Source: Gammaproteobacteria bacterium | Lineage (GTDB): Bacteria; Pseudomonadota; Gammaproteobacteria; CAIRSR01 | Direction: 5' to 3' | Length of the DNA stretch: 64,000 nt | NCBI GenBank assembly: GCA_963575715.1 | Contig: CAUYTW010000111.1 | Coordinates: 1-64,000, forward strand | In this document: positions 1-9,548 of the stretch, in pieces | Numbering within the stretch: the first letter of the stretch is position 1 | Layout of the letters: the number at the start of each line of letters is the position of its first letter | Position numbers and translations under genes: made by a program | Notes under the pieces: model-generated | Database searches by the model: none | What the model was told of the DNA's origin: nothing | The model's input: only the letters and a program-made list of their open reading frames with translations

Positions 1-62
1 GCGTCCTCTGCTCCGCTTCGCTACGCAACCGGACGTGGGGGGTCGCTCGCCTTCCTGGCTCG
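1..62 (-). repeat. Dispersed repeat (family C), copy 1
   Basis: The first ~60 bases match, in reverse complement, the stretch at about 44701-44762. The shared core contains CTACGCAACCGG and CCTCTGCTCCG. No gene is visible here. The copy may continue beyond the window edge. Its nature is unknown; at 44.7 kb it lies next to another repeat (family B), so both may belong to one larger element. Confidence 0.55.
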
Positions 63-64
63 CT

Positions 65-3000
65 TCAAGGTTGTTTCGGGCCTTCCTCTCCCTGCGTGAG
101 TGCATATCGTTTATTTTTAAAAATATGCAATACGAGCACCAGGAAGAACGGGATAAAGAAGAGATCGATAAACGTGGCGGAAAGCATCCCTCCGGTAACG
201 GCGGTGCCAATGGCCGTCATGGCACCCGCTCCGGCACCGGTCGCAATAGCGAGCGGTAGAACTCCAAAGAAAAAGGCTAATGAAGTCATAATCACTGGAC
301 GCAATCGCAACCTGGCTGCTTCCAGGGTGGCATCGATTAATTGCGCACCGTGCTCCATCCGCTCCAGGGCAAATTGAATGATCAGTATAGCGTTTTTGGT
401 GGTCAGCCCGAGAGTGGTAATGAATCCAATTTGAAAATAGACATCATTGGGCAATCCACGTGACCAACTGGCAAGCGCCGCGCCGAACAGTCCCAAGGGT
501 AACATCAAAAGATTAGTAAAGGGAATTGCCCAGCTTTCGTATAAAGCCGCAACGCACAAAAAGATAACGATCACGGAGAAAGCATATAAAATCGGCGCCT
601 GGGAGCTGGCCATGCGTTCTTGATAAGAAAGTCCGGTCCAGTCAAAACCAATCCCTTCGGGTAATTTGGCGGCAATTTTTTCCATGGCGAGCATCGCGTC
701 CCCGGAACTCCACCCAGGTCTGGCTTCACCCCAAATATTCGCAGACGGAAAGCTATTAAAACGTTCCAACCGTGGTGACCCCTGAAACCAATGTCCTGCG
801 GCAAAAGCGGTAAATGGAGCCATGGTCCCCCCCCGATTGCGAACATAAAGTCGATCCAGATCATTGGGCAACATGCGATAGGGAACATCGCCTTGGATAT
901 ATACCCGTTTGACTCGCCCACCCTGCATGAAATTATTGGCATAGGCACCACCGAAAATTGCGGCGATGGTGGTGTGGATGGATTCAATTGAAACGCCTAA
1001 AGTTCCCGCCTTTTCCCAGTCTACGTCGATTCGGTATTGCGGAACGTCGTCCAATCCATTGGGACGCACCCGAATCAGCCGTGGATCCTGGGCGGCCATA
1101 CCAAGGAGTTGGTTACGCGCCGCCATTAACGCCTCGTGTCCCAAGCCACTCCGATCCTGTAATTGAAAATCAAATCCGCCTGCCTGTCCCAGTTCAAGAA
1201 CCGCAGGTGGTGGGAACGCGAATACCCTAGCATTACGCAATGCCGAGAATTTTCCCATGGCGCGCCCCGCCAGCGCATTGACTTTCAAATCTGATCGGTT
1301 GCGCAGGTCCCAATCCTTGAGTTTAACAAACGCCATGCCGACGTTTTGTCCGGTTCCTGAAAAACTTCTTCCGGCAATCGTAAAACATGACGCCACCGCT
1401 TCCTGTTCATTGGTTAAAAAATGATTGCGAACCTGCGTCATGATATCTTCGGTTTGTTCCAGAGTCGAGCCACTCGGGAGCATTGCCTGGACAAACATGA
1501 CGCCTTGATCTTCGTTGGGTAGGTAGGCGGTGGGCATTTTCCAAAAAAGATATCCCACTGCGGCCACGATTAAAAAATAAATAATAAGGTAGCGCGCTTT
1601 TCTAGAAAATGAATATTGGACCGCACGTGCATAGCGTTCCCTCATGCGAAAAAAGAAATCGTTAAACCATCTAAAAAAGGGACGCATGAAAAAAATCGCG
1701 TTATCCGCAGGTTGGTGGCCAGGTGGTACGGATTTAAGAAGTGAAGCGCAAAGAACAGGAGTCAGGATTAACGCTACCACAACCGAAAGCAACATTGCGG
1801 AAATTAGCGTGATAGAAAATTGGCGATAAATGACTCCGGTAGATCCGCCGAAGAATGCCATTGGCGCGAATACCGCCGAGAGTACCAGCCCAATTCCAAT
1901 CAAGGCACCAGTGATTTCTTTCATCGATTCGCGGGTCGCTTCCTTGGGAGGTAGTCCATTTTCGGTCATGAGCCGTTCCACGTTTTCTACAACGACAATG
2001 GCGTCATCCACCAGAAGGCCAATGGCCAATACCATGGCGAACATCGTCAACATATTGATGGAAAATCCAAATAATCCGAGGATGGCAAAGGTTCCGAGAA
2101 TTACCACAGGCACTGCCAAAGTAGGAATCAGCGTAGCACGAATATTTCCCAGAAATAGGTATATCACCAGAAAGACCAAGAAGACCGCCTCGAACAAAGT
2201 TTTCATCACCTCATGAATGGCCACTTTTACGAAAGGCGTGGTGTCATAGGGATAAATGACTTTCATTCCGGTAGGAAAGTATCTGGACAGCTCATTCATT
2301 TTTGCCTTAACGGCGTCCGCAGTATTCAGGGCATTCGCACCAGGGGCCTGCCGGACAGCCAAAGCGGCGGCAGGTTTTCCGTTAAATAGAATGTGCGTTC
2401 CATAGCGTTCAGTACCCAACTCGGTTCTTGCTACATCCCGCACGCGGACAATCGATCCATCGGAATTGGCGCGTAATGGAATGGCGGCAAATTCCTCGGG
2501 AGTTTTGAGCAGGCTTTGGACGATGATCGAGGCATTCAGGCGTTGTCCTTTTAGCGCCGGTGCTCCGCCGAATTGCCCTGCGGAAATTTCCACGTTGTAA
2601 GCCTGAACCCCGCGTAGTATATCCTCCACCGTTAATTGATAATCCGCCAGCTTATCCGGTTTCAACCAAATCCGCATTGCATATTGACCACCGAAAACTT
2701 CCACTTCACCAACTCCCGGGACACGCGCCAATACTTGTTGAACGCTTGATTGCGCGTAATCTGCCAAATCATAATCATCCGCGCTGGGATCGTCAGAGGT
2801 CAGTCCAACAATAATTAACCAATTTCTCGTCGATTTGCTAACTTTCACGCCTTGACGTTGCACTACGTCCGGCAAGCTCGCCATGGCAAGCTGGAGTTTA
2901 TTTTGGACTTGCGCCCAGGCCAGATCTGGATCAGTTCCCGGCGCGAAGGTTAATTCTATTCTTCCAGCGCCGGATGCATCGCTGGTTGCCGACATGTATA

Positions 3001-3229
3001 ATAGTTTGTCGAATCCAATTAATTTTTGTTCAATAATTTGAACCACGCTGTTTTCAATAGTCTCTGCTGAAGCTCCCGGATAAAAGGCATCAATCGCTAT
3101 AGACGGTGGCGCAATCGGAGGATATTGAGAAATTGGTAAATGGTATATCGCTAACCCACCGGCAAGCATCATGATAATTGCAATCACCCAGGCGAAAACT
3201 GGCCGGTCCAGAAAAAAATTCGATAACAT
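65..3229 (-). CDS. RND multidrug efflux permease, HAE1 (AcrB/MexB) family
   Basis: Inner-membrane proton-driven drug exporter of about 1054 residues, the usual length for AcrB-type pumps. The N-terminus MLSNFFLDRPVFAWVIAI is the family's first membrane segment. The proton-relay residues are visible: paired Asp in LVDDAIVVVENVER (TM4) and Lys in TTKNAILIIQFA (TM10). I chose the ATG at 3229 rather than an in-frame codon 16 residues upstream because GGGGAA sits about 7 bases before it and the family starts at MLSN or MSxF. These pumps work with a periplasmic adaptor and an outer-membrane channel. No adaptor gene lies upstream, where ntrX is divergent; partners could only be beyond position 1 or elsewhere. 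The exported substrate cannot be told from sequence. Confidence 0.93.
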   Translation of the reverse strand: MLSNFFLDRPVFAWVIAIIMMLAGGLAIYHLPISQYPPIAPPSIAIDAFYPGASAETIENSVVQIIEQKLIGFDKLLYMSATSDASGAGRIELTFAPGTDPDLAWAQVQNKLQLAMASLPDVVQRQGVKVSKSTRNWLIIVGLTSDDPSADDYDLADYAQSSVQQVLARVPGVGEVEVFGGQYAMRIWLKPDKLADYQLTVEDILRGVQAYNVEISAGQFGGAPALKGQRLNASIIVQSLLKTPEEFAAIPLRANSDGSIVRVRDVARTELGTERYGTHILFNGKPAAALAVRQAPGANALNTADAVKAKMNELSRYFPTGMKVIYPYDTTPFVKVAIHEVMKTLFEAVFLVFLVIYLFLGNIRATLIPTLAVPVVILGTFAILGLFGFSINMLTMFAMVLAIGLLVDDAIVVVENVERLMTENGLPPKEATRESMKEITGALIGIGLVLSAVFAPMAFFGGSTGVIYRQFSITLISAMLLSVVVALILTPVLCASLLKSVPPGHQPADNAIFFMRPFFRWFNDFFFRMRERYARAVQYSFSRKARYLIIYFLIVAAVGYLFWKMPTAYLPNEDQGVMFVQAMLPSGSTLEQTEDIMTQVRNHFLTNEQEAVASCFTIAGRSFSGTGQNVGMAFVKLKDWDLRNRSDLKVNALAGRAMGKFSALRNARVFAFPPPAVLELGQAGGFDFQLQDRSGLGHEALMAARNQLLGMAAQDPRLIRVRPNGLDDVPQYRIDVDWEKAGTLGVSIESIHTTIAAIFGGAYANNFMQGGRVKRVYIQGDVPYRMLPNDLDRLYVRNRGGTMAPFTAFAAGHWFQGSPRLERFNSFPSANIWGEARPGWSSGDAMLAMEKIAAKLPEGIGFDWTGLSYQERMASSQAPILYAFSVIVIFLCVAALYESWAIPFTNLLMLPLGLFGAALASWSRGLPNDVYFQIGFITTLGLTTKNAILIIQFALERMEHGAQLIDATLEAARLRLRPVIMTSLAFFFGVLPLAIATGAGAGAMTAIGTAVTGGMLSATFIDLFFIPFFLVLVLHIFKNKRYALTQGEEGPKQP

Positions 3230-3443
3230 GCTATATTCCCCATCGGAGCGAAACAACCAATTTTTCCGATTCTTCAAAATTTTCTGATTAAAAAACTTAG
3301 GAATTGGTGATGATTAAAGATAAAGACTTGTCGCAAGATTGGCAGTATAATTCATCATTGTCCGCCGGGCGCATTTCATTGCTTCCCGAGCGTGTTTCTT
3401 CTCCGTGCGTTCCCATTCCACTTTGTGGATATACTTAAACGCC

Positions 3444-4811
3444 ATGACCGCTCCCTATATTTTGGTAGTAGACGACGAACCCGATATTCGTGCTCTCGTT
3501 AAAGAAATTCTTGAAGACGAAGGATATGAGGTTTGCATCGCGGAAAATGGTGGTCAAGCGCGGGAACGGCGACGCGAGCGGCGACCAGATTTAGTGTTGC
3601 TCGATATTTGGATGCCGGATGTGGATGGAATCACCCTCCTGAAGGAATGGTCAAGTGAGGAGGGAGCAAGGATTCCCGTCATCATGATGTCCGGGCATGG
3701 TACGGTAGAGACCGCAGTCGAGGCGACCAGAAGCGGGGCTTACGATTTCCTGGAAAAACCTCTTTCTATGGCCAAGCTCCTCCTCACCGTGGAACGCGCA
3801 CTGGAAAATGCCCGTCTTCAGCGCGAAAACCTGGGATTACGTCGTCGCGCTGCCACTATGGCCGATCCAATCGGGCGTAGTCCAGTAATGCTGCAACTAC
3901 GGGAACAGGTCAAGCGGATCGCTGGTCACGATACTTCAGTGCTCATCAACGGCGAACCTGGCACTGGTAAGGAGGTCATTGCCCGCTATTTACACGCCAA
4001 TAGCATGCGTCGGGCCAATTCTTTCGTCGATGTCGCGGTGGCTTCCATTGTGCGCGAAAACGCCGCCGTGGAGTTATTCGGTCTCGAAGAGGGAGAACGC
4101 ATCCACTACGGACATCTTGAGCAAGCCCGTGGCGGAATTCTTTTTCTCAATGATATCGCTGATATGGATCTTGCTACCCAAGGGCGACTACTTTCAGCCC
4201 TGGAAAGTCGTTTCTTTCTGCGGGTAGGAGGTGCCGAACCCATCCAGGTTAATGTTCGGGTCGTGGCCTCCACCCACCATGACCTCGAAGAGGATGTCAA
4301 CGAAGGACGTTTTCGTGAAGATCTTTATTACCACCTGAACGTGGTGCCAATCAGAGTACCTCCATTGCGCGAGCACTGCGAGGATGTTCCAGACCTGATT
4401 AGTTATTACCTCAACTTGTTCGTGAATCAGGAAGGACTCCCCTACCGTGGCTTTTCAGTGGCGATTCAAAATCGGCTGAGAAATCATTCCTGGCCTGGTA
4501 ACGTGCGCGAACTCAAGAATCTGGTCCAGCGGTTACTCATTTTAGGATCAGGCCCTGAGGTTGAATTGGAAGAATTAGAACAGGCACTAGGTAGTCCACG
4601 ACGGGTTATGCTTCCTGAACCCGATGAATCGAATTGGCTTGACTTGCCATTGCGCGACGCGCGCGATACGTTTGAAAAAGCTTATCTGGAGCACCATCTG
4701 CGGCTGTCGGGGGGCAATGTGGCGCGTCTAGCCAAGCAAACCGGAATGGAACGCACTCATCTTTATCGCAAGTTGCGAGCGCTAGGCATTGAGGTCAGAA
4801 ACAAGGTTTAA
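3444..4811 (+). CDS. ntrX: NtrX-type sigma-54-family response regulator
   Basis: DNA-binding response regulator of 455 residues. The receiver domain (1-120) has acidic pair D10/D11, phospho-acceptor D54 in LLDIWMPDVDG and Lys in LEKPLS. The AAA+ domain has Walker A GEPGTGKE. The C-terminus carries a Fis-type helix-turn-helix (SGGNVARLAKQTGMERTHLY). The GAFTGA loop that contacts sigma-54 is absent: after ELFGLEEG the chain reads ERIHYGHLEQARGG. Walker B is LFLND instead of the usual LFLDE. Both traits are known in NtrX proteins, which often do not activate sigma-54 promoters. The start at MTAPYILVVDDEPD was preferred over one 13 codons upstream because receiver domains begin there. The usual partner kinase gene ntrY is not adjacent, so this is an orphan in the window. 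Confidence 0.88.
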   Translation: MTAPYILVVDDEPDIRALVKEILEDEGYEVCIAENGGQARERRRERRPDLVLLDIWMPDVDGITLLKEWSSEEGARIPVIMMSGHGTVETAVEATRSGAYDFLEKPLSMAKLLLTVERALENARLQRENLGLRRRAATMADPIGRSPVMLQLREQVKRIAGHDTSVLINGEPGTGKEVIARYLHANSMRRANSFVDVAVASIVRENAAVELFGLEEGERIHYGHLEQARGGILFLNDIADMDLATQGRLLSALESRFFLRVGGAEPIQVNVRVVASTHHDLEEDVNEGRFREDLYYHLNVVPIRVPPLREHCEDVPDLISYYLNLFVNQEGLPYRGFSVAIQNRLRNHSWPGNVRELKNLVQRLLILGSGPEVELEELEQALGSPRRVMLPEPDESNWLDLPLRDARDTFEKAYLEHHLRLSGGNVARLAKQTGMERTHLYRKLRALGIEVRNKV

Positions 4812-4876
4812 ACTCGACTTGATACATAAGCCAGAAAAAGTTCAAATAATTTTTTCAAATGTTATGCAGGTTAGGA

Positions 4877-4999
4877 GGCGCAAGCCGAGTTGCCCTTACA
4901 GGCTGACAGCCGGGAAAGACCGGCTCCTAATTCTGAAAACCGCCCGCTTTCCTCTCTGCCCGGCTAAAGCCGGGGTGGCTCTCTCGCCGGCATTTGGTG
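4877..4999 (+). repeat. Palindromic dispersed repeat R1, copy a
   Basis: This stretch between ntrX and hrpA shares with the copy at 28268 the left edge GGCGCAAG-CGAGTTGCC, CTTACAGGCTG and GCCGGGAAAGACCG, then a TTTCCTCT segment and the hairpin GGCTAAAGCC. It ends just before the hrpA stop codon. The strong stems may act as a transcription terminator for the converging genes. Its family is described in the findings. Confidence 0.7.
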
Positions 5000-5000
5000 A

Positions 5001-8000
5001 TTAATCAAAATAAATACCCGTCCACGCTTTCTCTACTCGTTTCTCCGAAACTGGAATTGCTGTTTTAATCTCCTGCGCGAACAGTGATATCCGCCATTCT
5101 TCCAGCATCCAACGCAATTCTTCCAATTTAGGATGATGAATATCTGCTCGCGTTCGCTCCAGAAAACGTGCCCACCAGGGAGCGATTTCCGCCAGACGTT
5201 CACGGTCGCGGGTGGGCTGATCTCGCATTTTTTCCAAGCGTAGCACCATCGCTTTTAGATAACGCGGATAATGACGCAGACGCGCGATGGGCGTAGTGGC
5301 GATAAAGCCAGGATAAATCAAGGAGTTCAGTTGACTACGCAGGTCTTCATAAGATTCACGGCGTGCGGGAACATCCTTGCAAATTTCAATAGTGACCTGA
5401 TGATAATCGTCAAGAATCGCTGTGATCAGGCGTGAAATCTCCGCCGCTGTTGGTTCGAGACGGGCGCGGCCAGCGATAAGGCGAGCTTGAAAGGTCGCAG
5501 CGTCGCGGATGTCGGCATCGTCGGCGAGGAAAGCGGCGTCCAGGGCAGCGGTAAGAATTTCCTGTTTGAGGGCGAGTGCTCCGCCGTGCGGGGTGTAGGC
5601 CAGGTTGGTTGCGCGGCTGATGGCAAGATTGCGTTCCAGATGGCGGACTTGGGCAGGACTTGCCACGGCAAACAGGCGGCGCAATCCGGCGCGATGTGCC
5701 CGCGTTGCGCCCGCGACGGTGTCGAACAGGCGCAGGGCTATACGACCATTTTCTTCCTCAGCCAAGGCTGGATAGGCGAATATCGTCATACCCCTGCCGG
5801 GTAATTCTATTCGCTCCGGTAATGAACCGAAATCCCAGGTGATAATCGATTCGCGTTCATGGTGATTTTTAGCTAGTTCACGAAAAGACTGTTCCGCCTG
5901 TCCACCCAATATCGTGCGTAAATTGGTTAAATTACGATCCTCGGCGAGCACTTGGCGCTCATTGCTTAATATACGAAAGCCCATGCGTAAATGAATTGGT
6001 AGATCGTCAATGCGAAAAGCCGTGGCTGGAACCTCGACGCCGCTTACTCGTTGCAGAAAACGTGCGAGCGCGACGCACAAGGGAATCGCTTCACGGGTTT
6101 TTGGATCGGCAAAAGTTTCGTAAGCAGCGTGGACGTAATCCGGGACCGGAATAAAATTGACCCGTAAAGGCTTAGGCAGGGAACGCAACAGGAAAGTGAG
6201 TTTTTCCGCCAGCAGTCCAGGAACCAAATAATCGTGGTGATAATCCTGAATACGCGGTAGGAGTGCGATCGGAACTTCGAGAGTAACGCCATCATCCGCC
6301 GCGCCCGGCTCGAAACGATAAGTGAGCGCAAGATCGGTACCATCCACGGTAAGATGGTCGGGGAAACGTTCGGCGGTAATGCTCGTCCCTGCTTCGCGCA
6401 TTAGGGTATCGCGGTCTAGGTATAGGAAACGAAGATTCTTGCGTTCCGCCTCGCGTCGCCAACTTTCAAAACCAGGATGGTCGTGGATTTCCTCGGGAAT
6501 CCGTTCATCATAAAAACTGTGAATGATTTGCTCGTCTACCAGGACATCGCGCCGCCGCGATTTGTGTTCGAGATCCTCGATTTCTGCAATTAACGCTTGG
6601 TTGTGCTGGAAAAAGGGTGCCTTGGTAGCGTAATCGCCCTGGACCAAAGCACCACGGATAAATAATTCGCGGGCCACGACCGGATCAATCGGACCATAAT
6701 CAATGCGGCGCTGGGTGACAATCGGTAAGCCATACAGTGTGACTTGTTCCATGGCCACTACTCGGCCCTGACGTTTTTCCCAATGCGGATCAGAATAATT
6801 ACGGCGGATTAAATGCTGGGCGAGGGCTTCAATCCATTCAGGTTCAATGCGGGCTACTCCCCGCGCGTAAACTTTCGTGGTCTCGACAATTTCGGCAGCA
6901 ATCAGCCAACGCGGCGTTTTTTTGAATAATCCCGAGCCGGGAAAAATACTGAATTGAATACCCCGCGCTCCAAGATAGTTTTTTTTATTTTCCTTCTTTT
7001 CTTTTTCTTTCTCCTTGTCGCCTTTTTCTTGATTTTGGAATTGCAGCATCCCGACCCGCGATAATAAACCGGTCAGCAAGGCGCGATGCAAGGCTTCATA
7101 AGAAGCCGGCGTCGCATTGAGGGTGAATTTTAATTCCGTGGCGATGTCGGCGAGCTGGGAACGTAGATCCGCCCATTCCTGCATGCGGTTATAGGAAAGA
7201 AACTGATCATGACAGAAACGGCGCAGGGCATTTTTAGCCGGTTGATCTACCTGAGCCTTGGCATAAAAATTCCAGAGCTTGAGCCAGGCGACAAAATCAG
7301 AATGTTCGTCATGAAAACGCCGATGCTTTTCATCGGCATTGTCACGCGCCTGCAACGGACGCTCGCGCGGGTCTTGAATCGCCAAGGCCGCCGCGATGGT
7401 CAGCACTTCTTCCAGCGCGTTCTCCTTGGAAGCGGCGAGCACCATTCGCCCGAGACGCGGGTCTACCGGCAGACGGGCGAGCTGATGGCCGAGGTCGGTA
7501 AGCGCTCGTGCGGCGTCAAGGGCCTGAAGTTCCTGAAGAGTTTGATAGCCCTCGGTAATTGAACGCGGCTGGGGCGGCTCAATGAATGGGAAATCCTCCG
7601 GCTCGCCTAGCCCGAGATCCTTCATGCGCAGGATTACGGCGGCGAGGGAACTGCGTTTAATCTCGGGGTCGGTATAGGCGGAGCGGTCGCGGTAATCAGC
7701 TTCGCTGTAAAGGCGCACGCAGACGCCGGGGCCGACCCGCCCGCAGCGGCCTTTGCGCTGATCGGCGCTGGCGCGGGAAATCGGCTCGATACGCAAGCGG
7801 CTGACTTGCGAGCGTGGGCTGTAACGATTAATGCGTGCGAATCCAGTATCGATGACGGTGCGCACGCCCGGAATGGTCAGCGAGGTCTCGGCGACGTTGG
7901 TGGCGAGCACGATCTGCAGCAGTCCGCTTCGTTGAAAGACCCGCGCCTGTTCCGTCGCCGACAGCCGCGCATGAAGCGGCAAAATCAAAACCTGATCCAG

Positions 8001-8954
8001 GGCGCGTTTGGAGATCGCCGCCGCTGTCTCGCGGATGTCACGTTCGCCGGAGAGAAATACCAGCACGTCGCCCTTGCGCTCGACTGCGAGAATTTCCGCG
8101 ACCGCATCAGCGACCAATTCCGGCAAATCAGCATCTTCTTCCTCAATCGGCGGACGGTAGCGCACTTCCACCGGATAGGTCCGGCCCTCGACCTGGATCA
8201 CTGGTGCGCCGTTGAAATAGGCAGCGAAGCGTTCGGTGTCAAGGGTCGCGGAGCTGACAATCACCTTCAATTCCGGGCGACGCGGCAGCAGGCGTTTTAG
8301 ATAGCCGAGCAGAAAATCAATGTTGAGAGTGCGCTCGTGAGCCTCGTCGATGATGAGTGTGTCATAACCGTGAAGACCACGGTCGGTCTGAGTCTCGGCG
8401 AGGAGGATGCCGTCGGTCATGAATTTGATATAGGCCGACGGGCTGATTTTCTCAGAAAAACGTACTTTATAGCCGACCGCCGCGCCGACCTCGCCATTCA
8501 GTTCGCGTGCGACCCGTGCCGCGACACTGGTCGCAGCGATGCGGCGTGGCTGGGTACAGCCGATCAGCCCAACCACGCCCCGCCCCAACTCCAGGCAGAT
8601 CTTGGGAAGCTGGGTGGTCTTGCCGGAGCCGGTCTCGCCCGCGACGATGATCACTTGGTGGGCATTCAACGCGGCAGCGATGTCGGCGCGGCGCGCACTA
8701 ACCGGCAATTCTTCGGAATAGGCAGGTTGTGGACGTTGCGCTTCTCGCGTGGCACGGCGCTCAATGGATGCCTGAATTTCGATTTCCAGGTACGCGAGGT
8801 CACTAGCGATGTCTTGGCCCTTACGTGCGGCCTGGCGCACTTGCTCCAAGCGCCGCGAAAGGCGGCGGCGGTCGGTAAGCATTCCATCCTGGAGGGAGCG
8901 AGAGAGATTTTGGATTATAGAGGGCATTAGCAGGGGTGTGATGATGAGGCTCAC
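5001..8954 (-). CDS. hrpA: ATP-dependent RNA helicase HrpA
   Basis: DEAH-box RNA helicase of 1317 residues, the usual HrpA length (~1300). Motif I GETGSGKTTQLP, motif II DEAH, motif III SSAT and motif VI QRKGRCGRVGPG are present in order, followed by the helicase-associated and OB-like domains and the long C-terminal DUF3418 region typical of HrpA. In E. coli HrpA acts in mRNA processing and stalled-ribosome rescue. A Lys/Glu-rich tract (QEKGDKEKEKEKKENKK, coded at about 6979-7035) interrupts the middle; it looks like an expanded low-complexity loop. Alternative starts lie 9 residues in (MPSIIQN) or at MLTDRRR, and no clear ribosome site decides between them. Confidence 0.95.
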   Translation of the reverse strand: MSLIITPLLMPSIIQNLSRSLQDGMLTDRRRLSRRLEQVRQAARKGQDIASDLAYLEIEIQASIERRATREAQRPQPAYSEELPVSARRADIAAALNAHQVIIVAGETGSGKTTQLPKICLELGRGVVGLIGCTQPRRIAATSVAARVARELNGEVGAAVGYKVRFSEKISPSAYIKFMTDGILLAETQTDRGLHGYDTLIIDEAHERTLNIDFLLGYLKRLLPRRPELKVIVSSATLDTERFAAYFNGAPVIQVEGRTYPVEVRYRPPIEEEDADLPELVADAVAEILAVERKGDVLVFLSGERDIRETAAAISKRALDQVLILPLHARLSATEQARVFQRSGLLQIVLATNVAETSLTIPGVRTVIDTGFARINRYSPRSQVSRLRIEPISRASADQRKGRCGRVGPGVCVRLYSEADYRDRSAYTDPEIKRSSLAAVILRMKDLGLGEPEDFPFIEPPQPRSITEGYQTLQELQALDAARALTDLGHQLARLPVDPRLGRMVLAASKENALEEVLTIAAALAIQDPRERPLQARDNADEKHRRFHDEHSDFVAWLKLWNFYAKAQVDQPAKNALRRFCHDQFLSYNRMQEWADLRSQLADIATELKFTLNATPASYEALHRALLTGLLSRVGMLQFQNQEKGDKEKEKEKKENKKNYLGARGIQFSIFPGSGLFKKTPRWLIAAEIVETTKVYARGVARIEPEWIEALAQHLIRRNYSDPHWEKRQGRVVAMEQVTLYGLPIVTQRRIDYGPIDPVVARELFIRGALVQGDYATKAPFFQHNQALIAEIEDLEHKSRRRDVLVDEQIIHSFYDERIPEEIHDHPGFESWRREAERKNLRFLYLDRDTLMREAGTSITAERFPDHLTVDGTDLALTYRFEPGAADDGVTLEVPIALLPRIQDYHHDYLVPGLLAEKLTFLLRSLPKPLRVNFIPVPDYVHAAYETFADPKTREAIPLCVALARFLQRVSGVEVPATAFRIDDLPIHLRMGFRILSNERQVLAEDRNLTNLRTILGGQAEQSFRELAKNHHERESIITWDFGSLPERIELPGRGMTIFAYPALAEEENGRIALRLFDTVAGATRAHRAGLRRLFAVASPAQVRHLERNLAISRATNLAYTPHGGALALKQEILTAALDAAFLADDADIRDAATFQARLIAGRARLEPTAAEISRLITAILDDYHQVTIEICKDVPARRESYEDLRSQLNSLIYPGFIATTPIARLRHYPRYLKAMVLRLEKMRDQPTRDRERLAEIAPWWARFLERTRADIHHPKLEELRWMLEEWRISLFAQEIKTAIPVSEKRVEKAWTGIYFD

Positions 8955-9006
8955 GCATAGTATCTGATTTATTTAGAACAATATCTTCGCTAAATTTGAT
9001 GGATGT

Positions 9007-9025
9007 TAGGAGTTACGCAGTTGAA
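9007..9025 (+). repeat. Direct repeat at left edge of the RM island
   Basis: The sequence TAGGAGTTACGCAGTTGAA occurs here and identically at 23108-23126, in the same orientation, enclosing the whole restriction-modification island. GAGTTAC here is followed 12 bases later by GTAACTC, making a small inverted repeat. It resembles insertion-sequence ends in general style, but no transposase is present. It could be an attachment or recombination site or the remnant of an IS pair. Confidence 0.7.
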
Positions 9026-9061
9026 TTTGTAACTCTATACAGGATTGAGTTTTTTTCTGTC

Positions 9062-9102
9062 ATTCTGCGCGGAGGTCGCGTTAGCGACCGGAGTCGCAGA
9101 AT
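9062..9102. promoter_or_regulatory. Palindromic hairpin upstream of the first HEPN gene
   Basis: The outer arms ATTCTGCG and CGCAGAAT (8 bp) enclose an inner stem GGTCGC-GTTA-GCGACC (6 bp), separated by short purine-rich bulges. It lies in the 100-bp leader of the HEPN gene starting at 9126. It could be an RNA hairpin, an operator or a small dispersed repeat; no function can be assigned. Confidence 0.5.
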
Positions 9103-9125
9103 CTAGAACAAACCGAGAAACAACC

Positions 9126-9548
9126 ATGATCGACTATGAGAAACTTCAAAAATCTCTCGAACATCTGGAGCGGCAGTTTGCCAACTATCAGATGTCACAG
9201 GATCGCCCAGAACTCACGGATCTGGACCGCGAGGCTATTGCTGAATCCGTCATCCAACGTTTCAAGACTTGCTACGACACCTTGTGGAAAGACCTTAAAC
9301 GCTACCTCATCGAAGAAACCGGATTGTCGGATATTCCAAATAGCCCCAAGCCCATTCTCAAGTTAGCGGGTCAAAATGATCTCTTTGCCTCCCCGGTCGA
9401 GCAGTGGTTGAAGTATGCCGACGCCCGCACCGGCACCGCGCATGATTACAGCGGAGAAAAGGCGGCGGAAGCATTGCTGATCGTCAAAGACTTTATTGAT
9501 GATGCCATCGGGCTTTATCAAACAATGACGGGAACGACTTGGGAATGA
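9126..9548 (+). CDS. HEPN-domain protein, HepT-like toxin (nucleotidyltransferase substrate-binding family)
   Basis: A 140-residue all-helical protein with the HEPN RNase signature R-x4-H-x-Y seen as RTGTAHDY (R101, H106, Y108). It resembles the HI0074/HepT family, in which the toxin cleaves RNA and the paired MNT protein silences it by adding AMP to the motif tyrosine. The start at MIDYEKL was chosen over an upstream in-frame codon, because the extra 27 residues would be read out of a palindromic leader. Its stop overlaps the MNT start as ATGA, so the pair is translationally coupled. It is not closely similar to the HEPN at 15449 although both sit before an MNT gene and an hsdS. Confidence 0.85.
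   Translation: MIDYEKLQKSLEHLERQFANYQMSQDRPELTDLDREAIAESVIQRFKTCYDTLWKDLKRYLIEETGLSDIPNSPKPILKLAGQNDLFASPVEQWLKYADARTGTAHDYSGEKAAEALLIVKDFIDDAIGLYQTMTGTTWE

Noticed and set aside
3346-3351. TATAAT between the RND and ntrX genes
   Set aside because: No -35 element at a proper distance could be found.
8337-8930. 197-residue frame antisense to hrpA
   Set aside because: A shadow of the HrpA helicase core.
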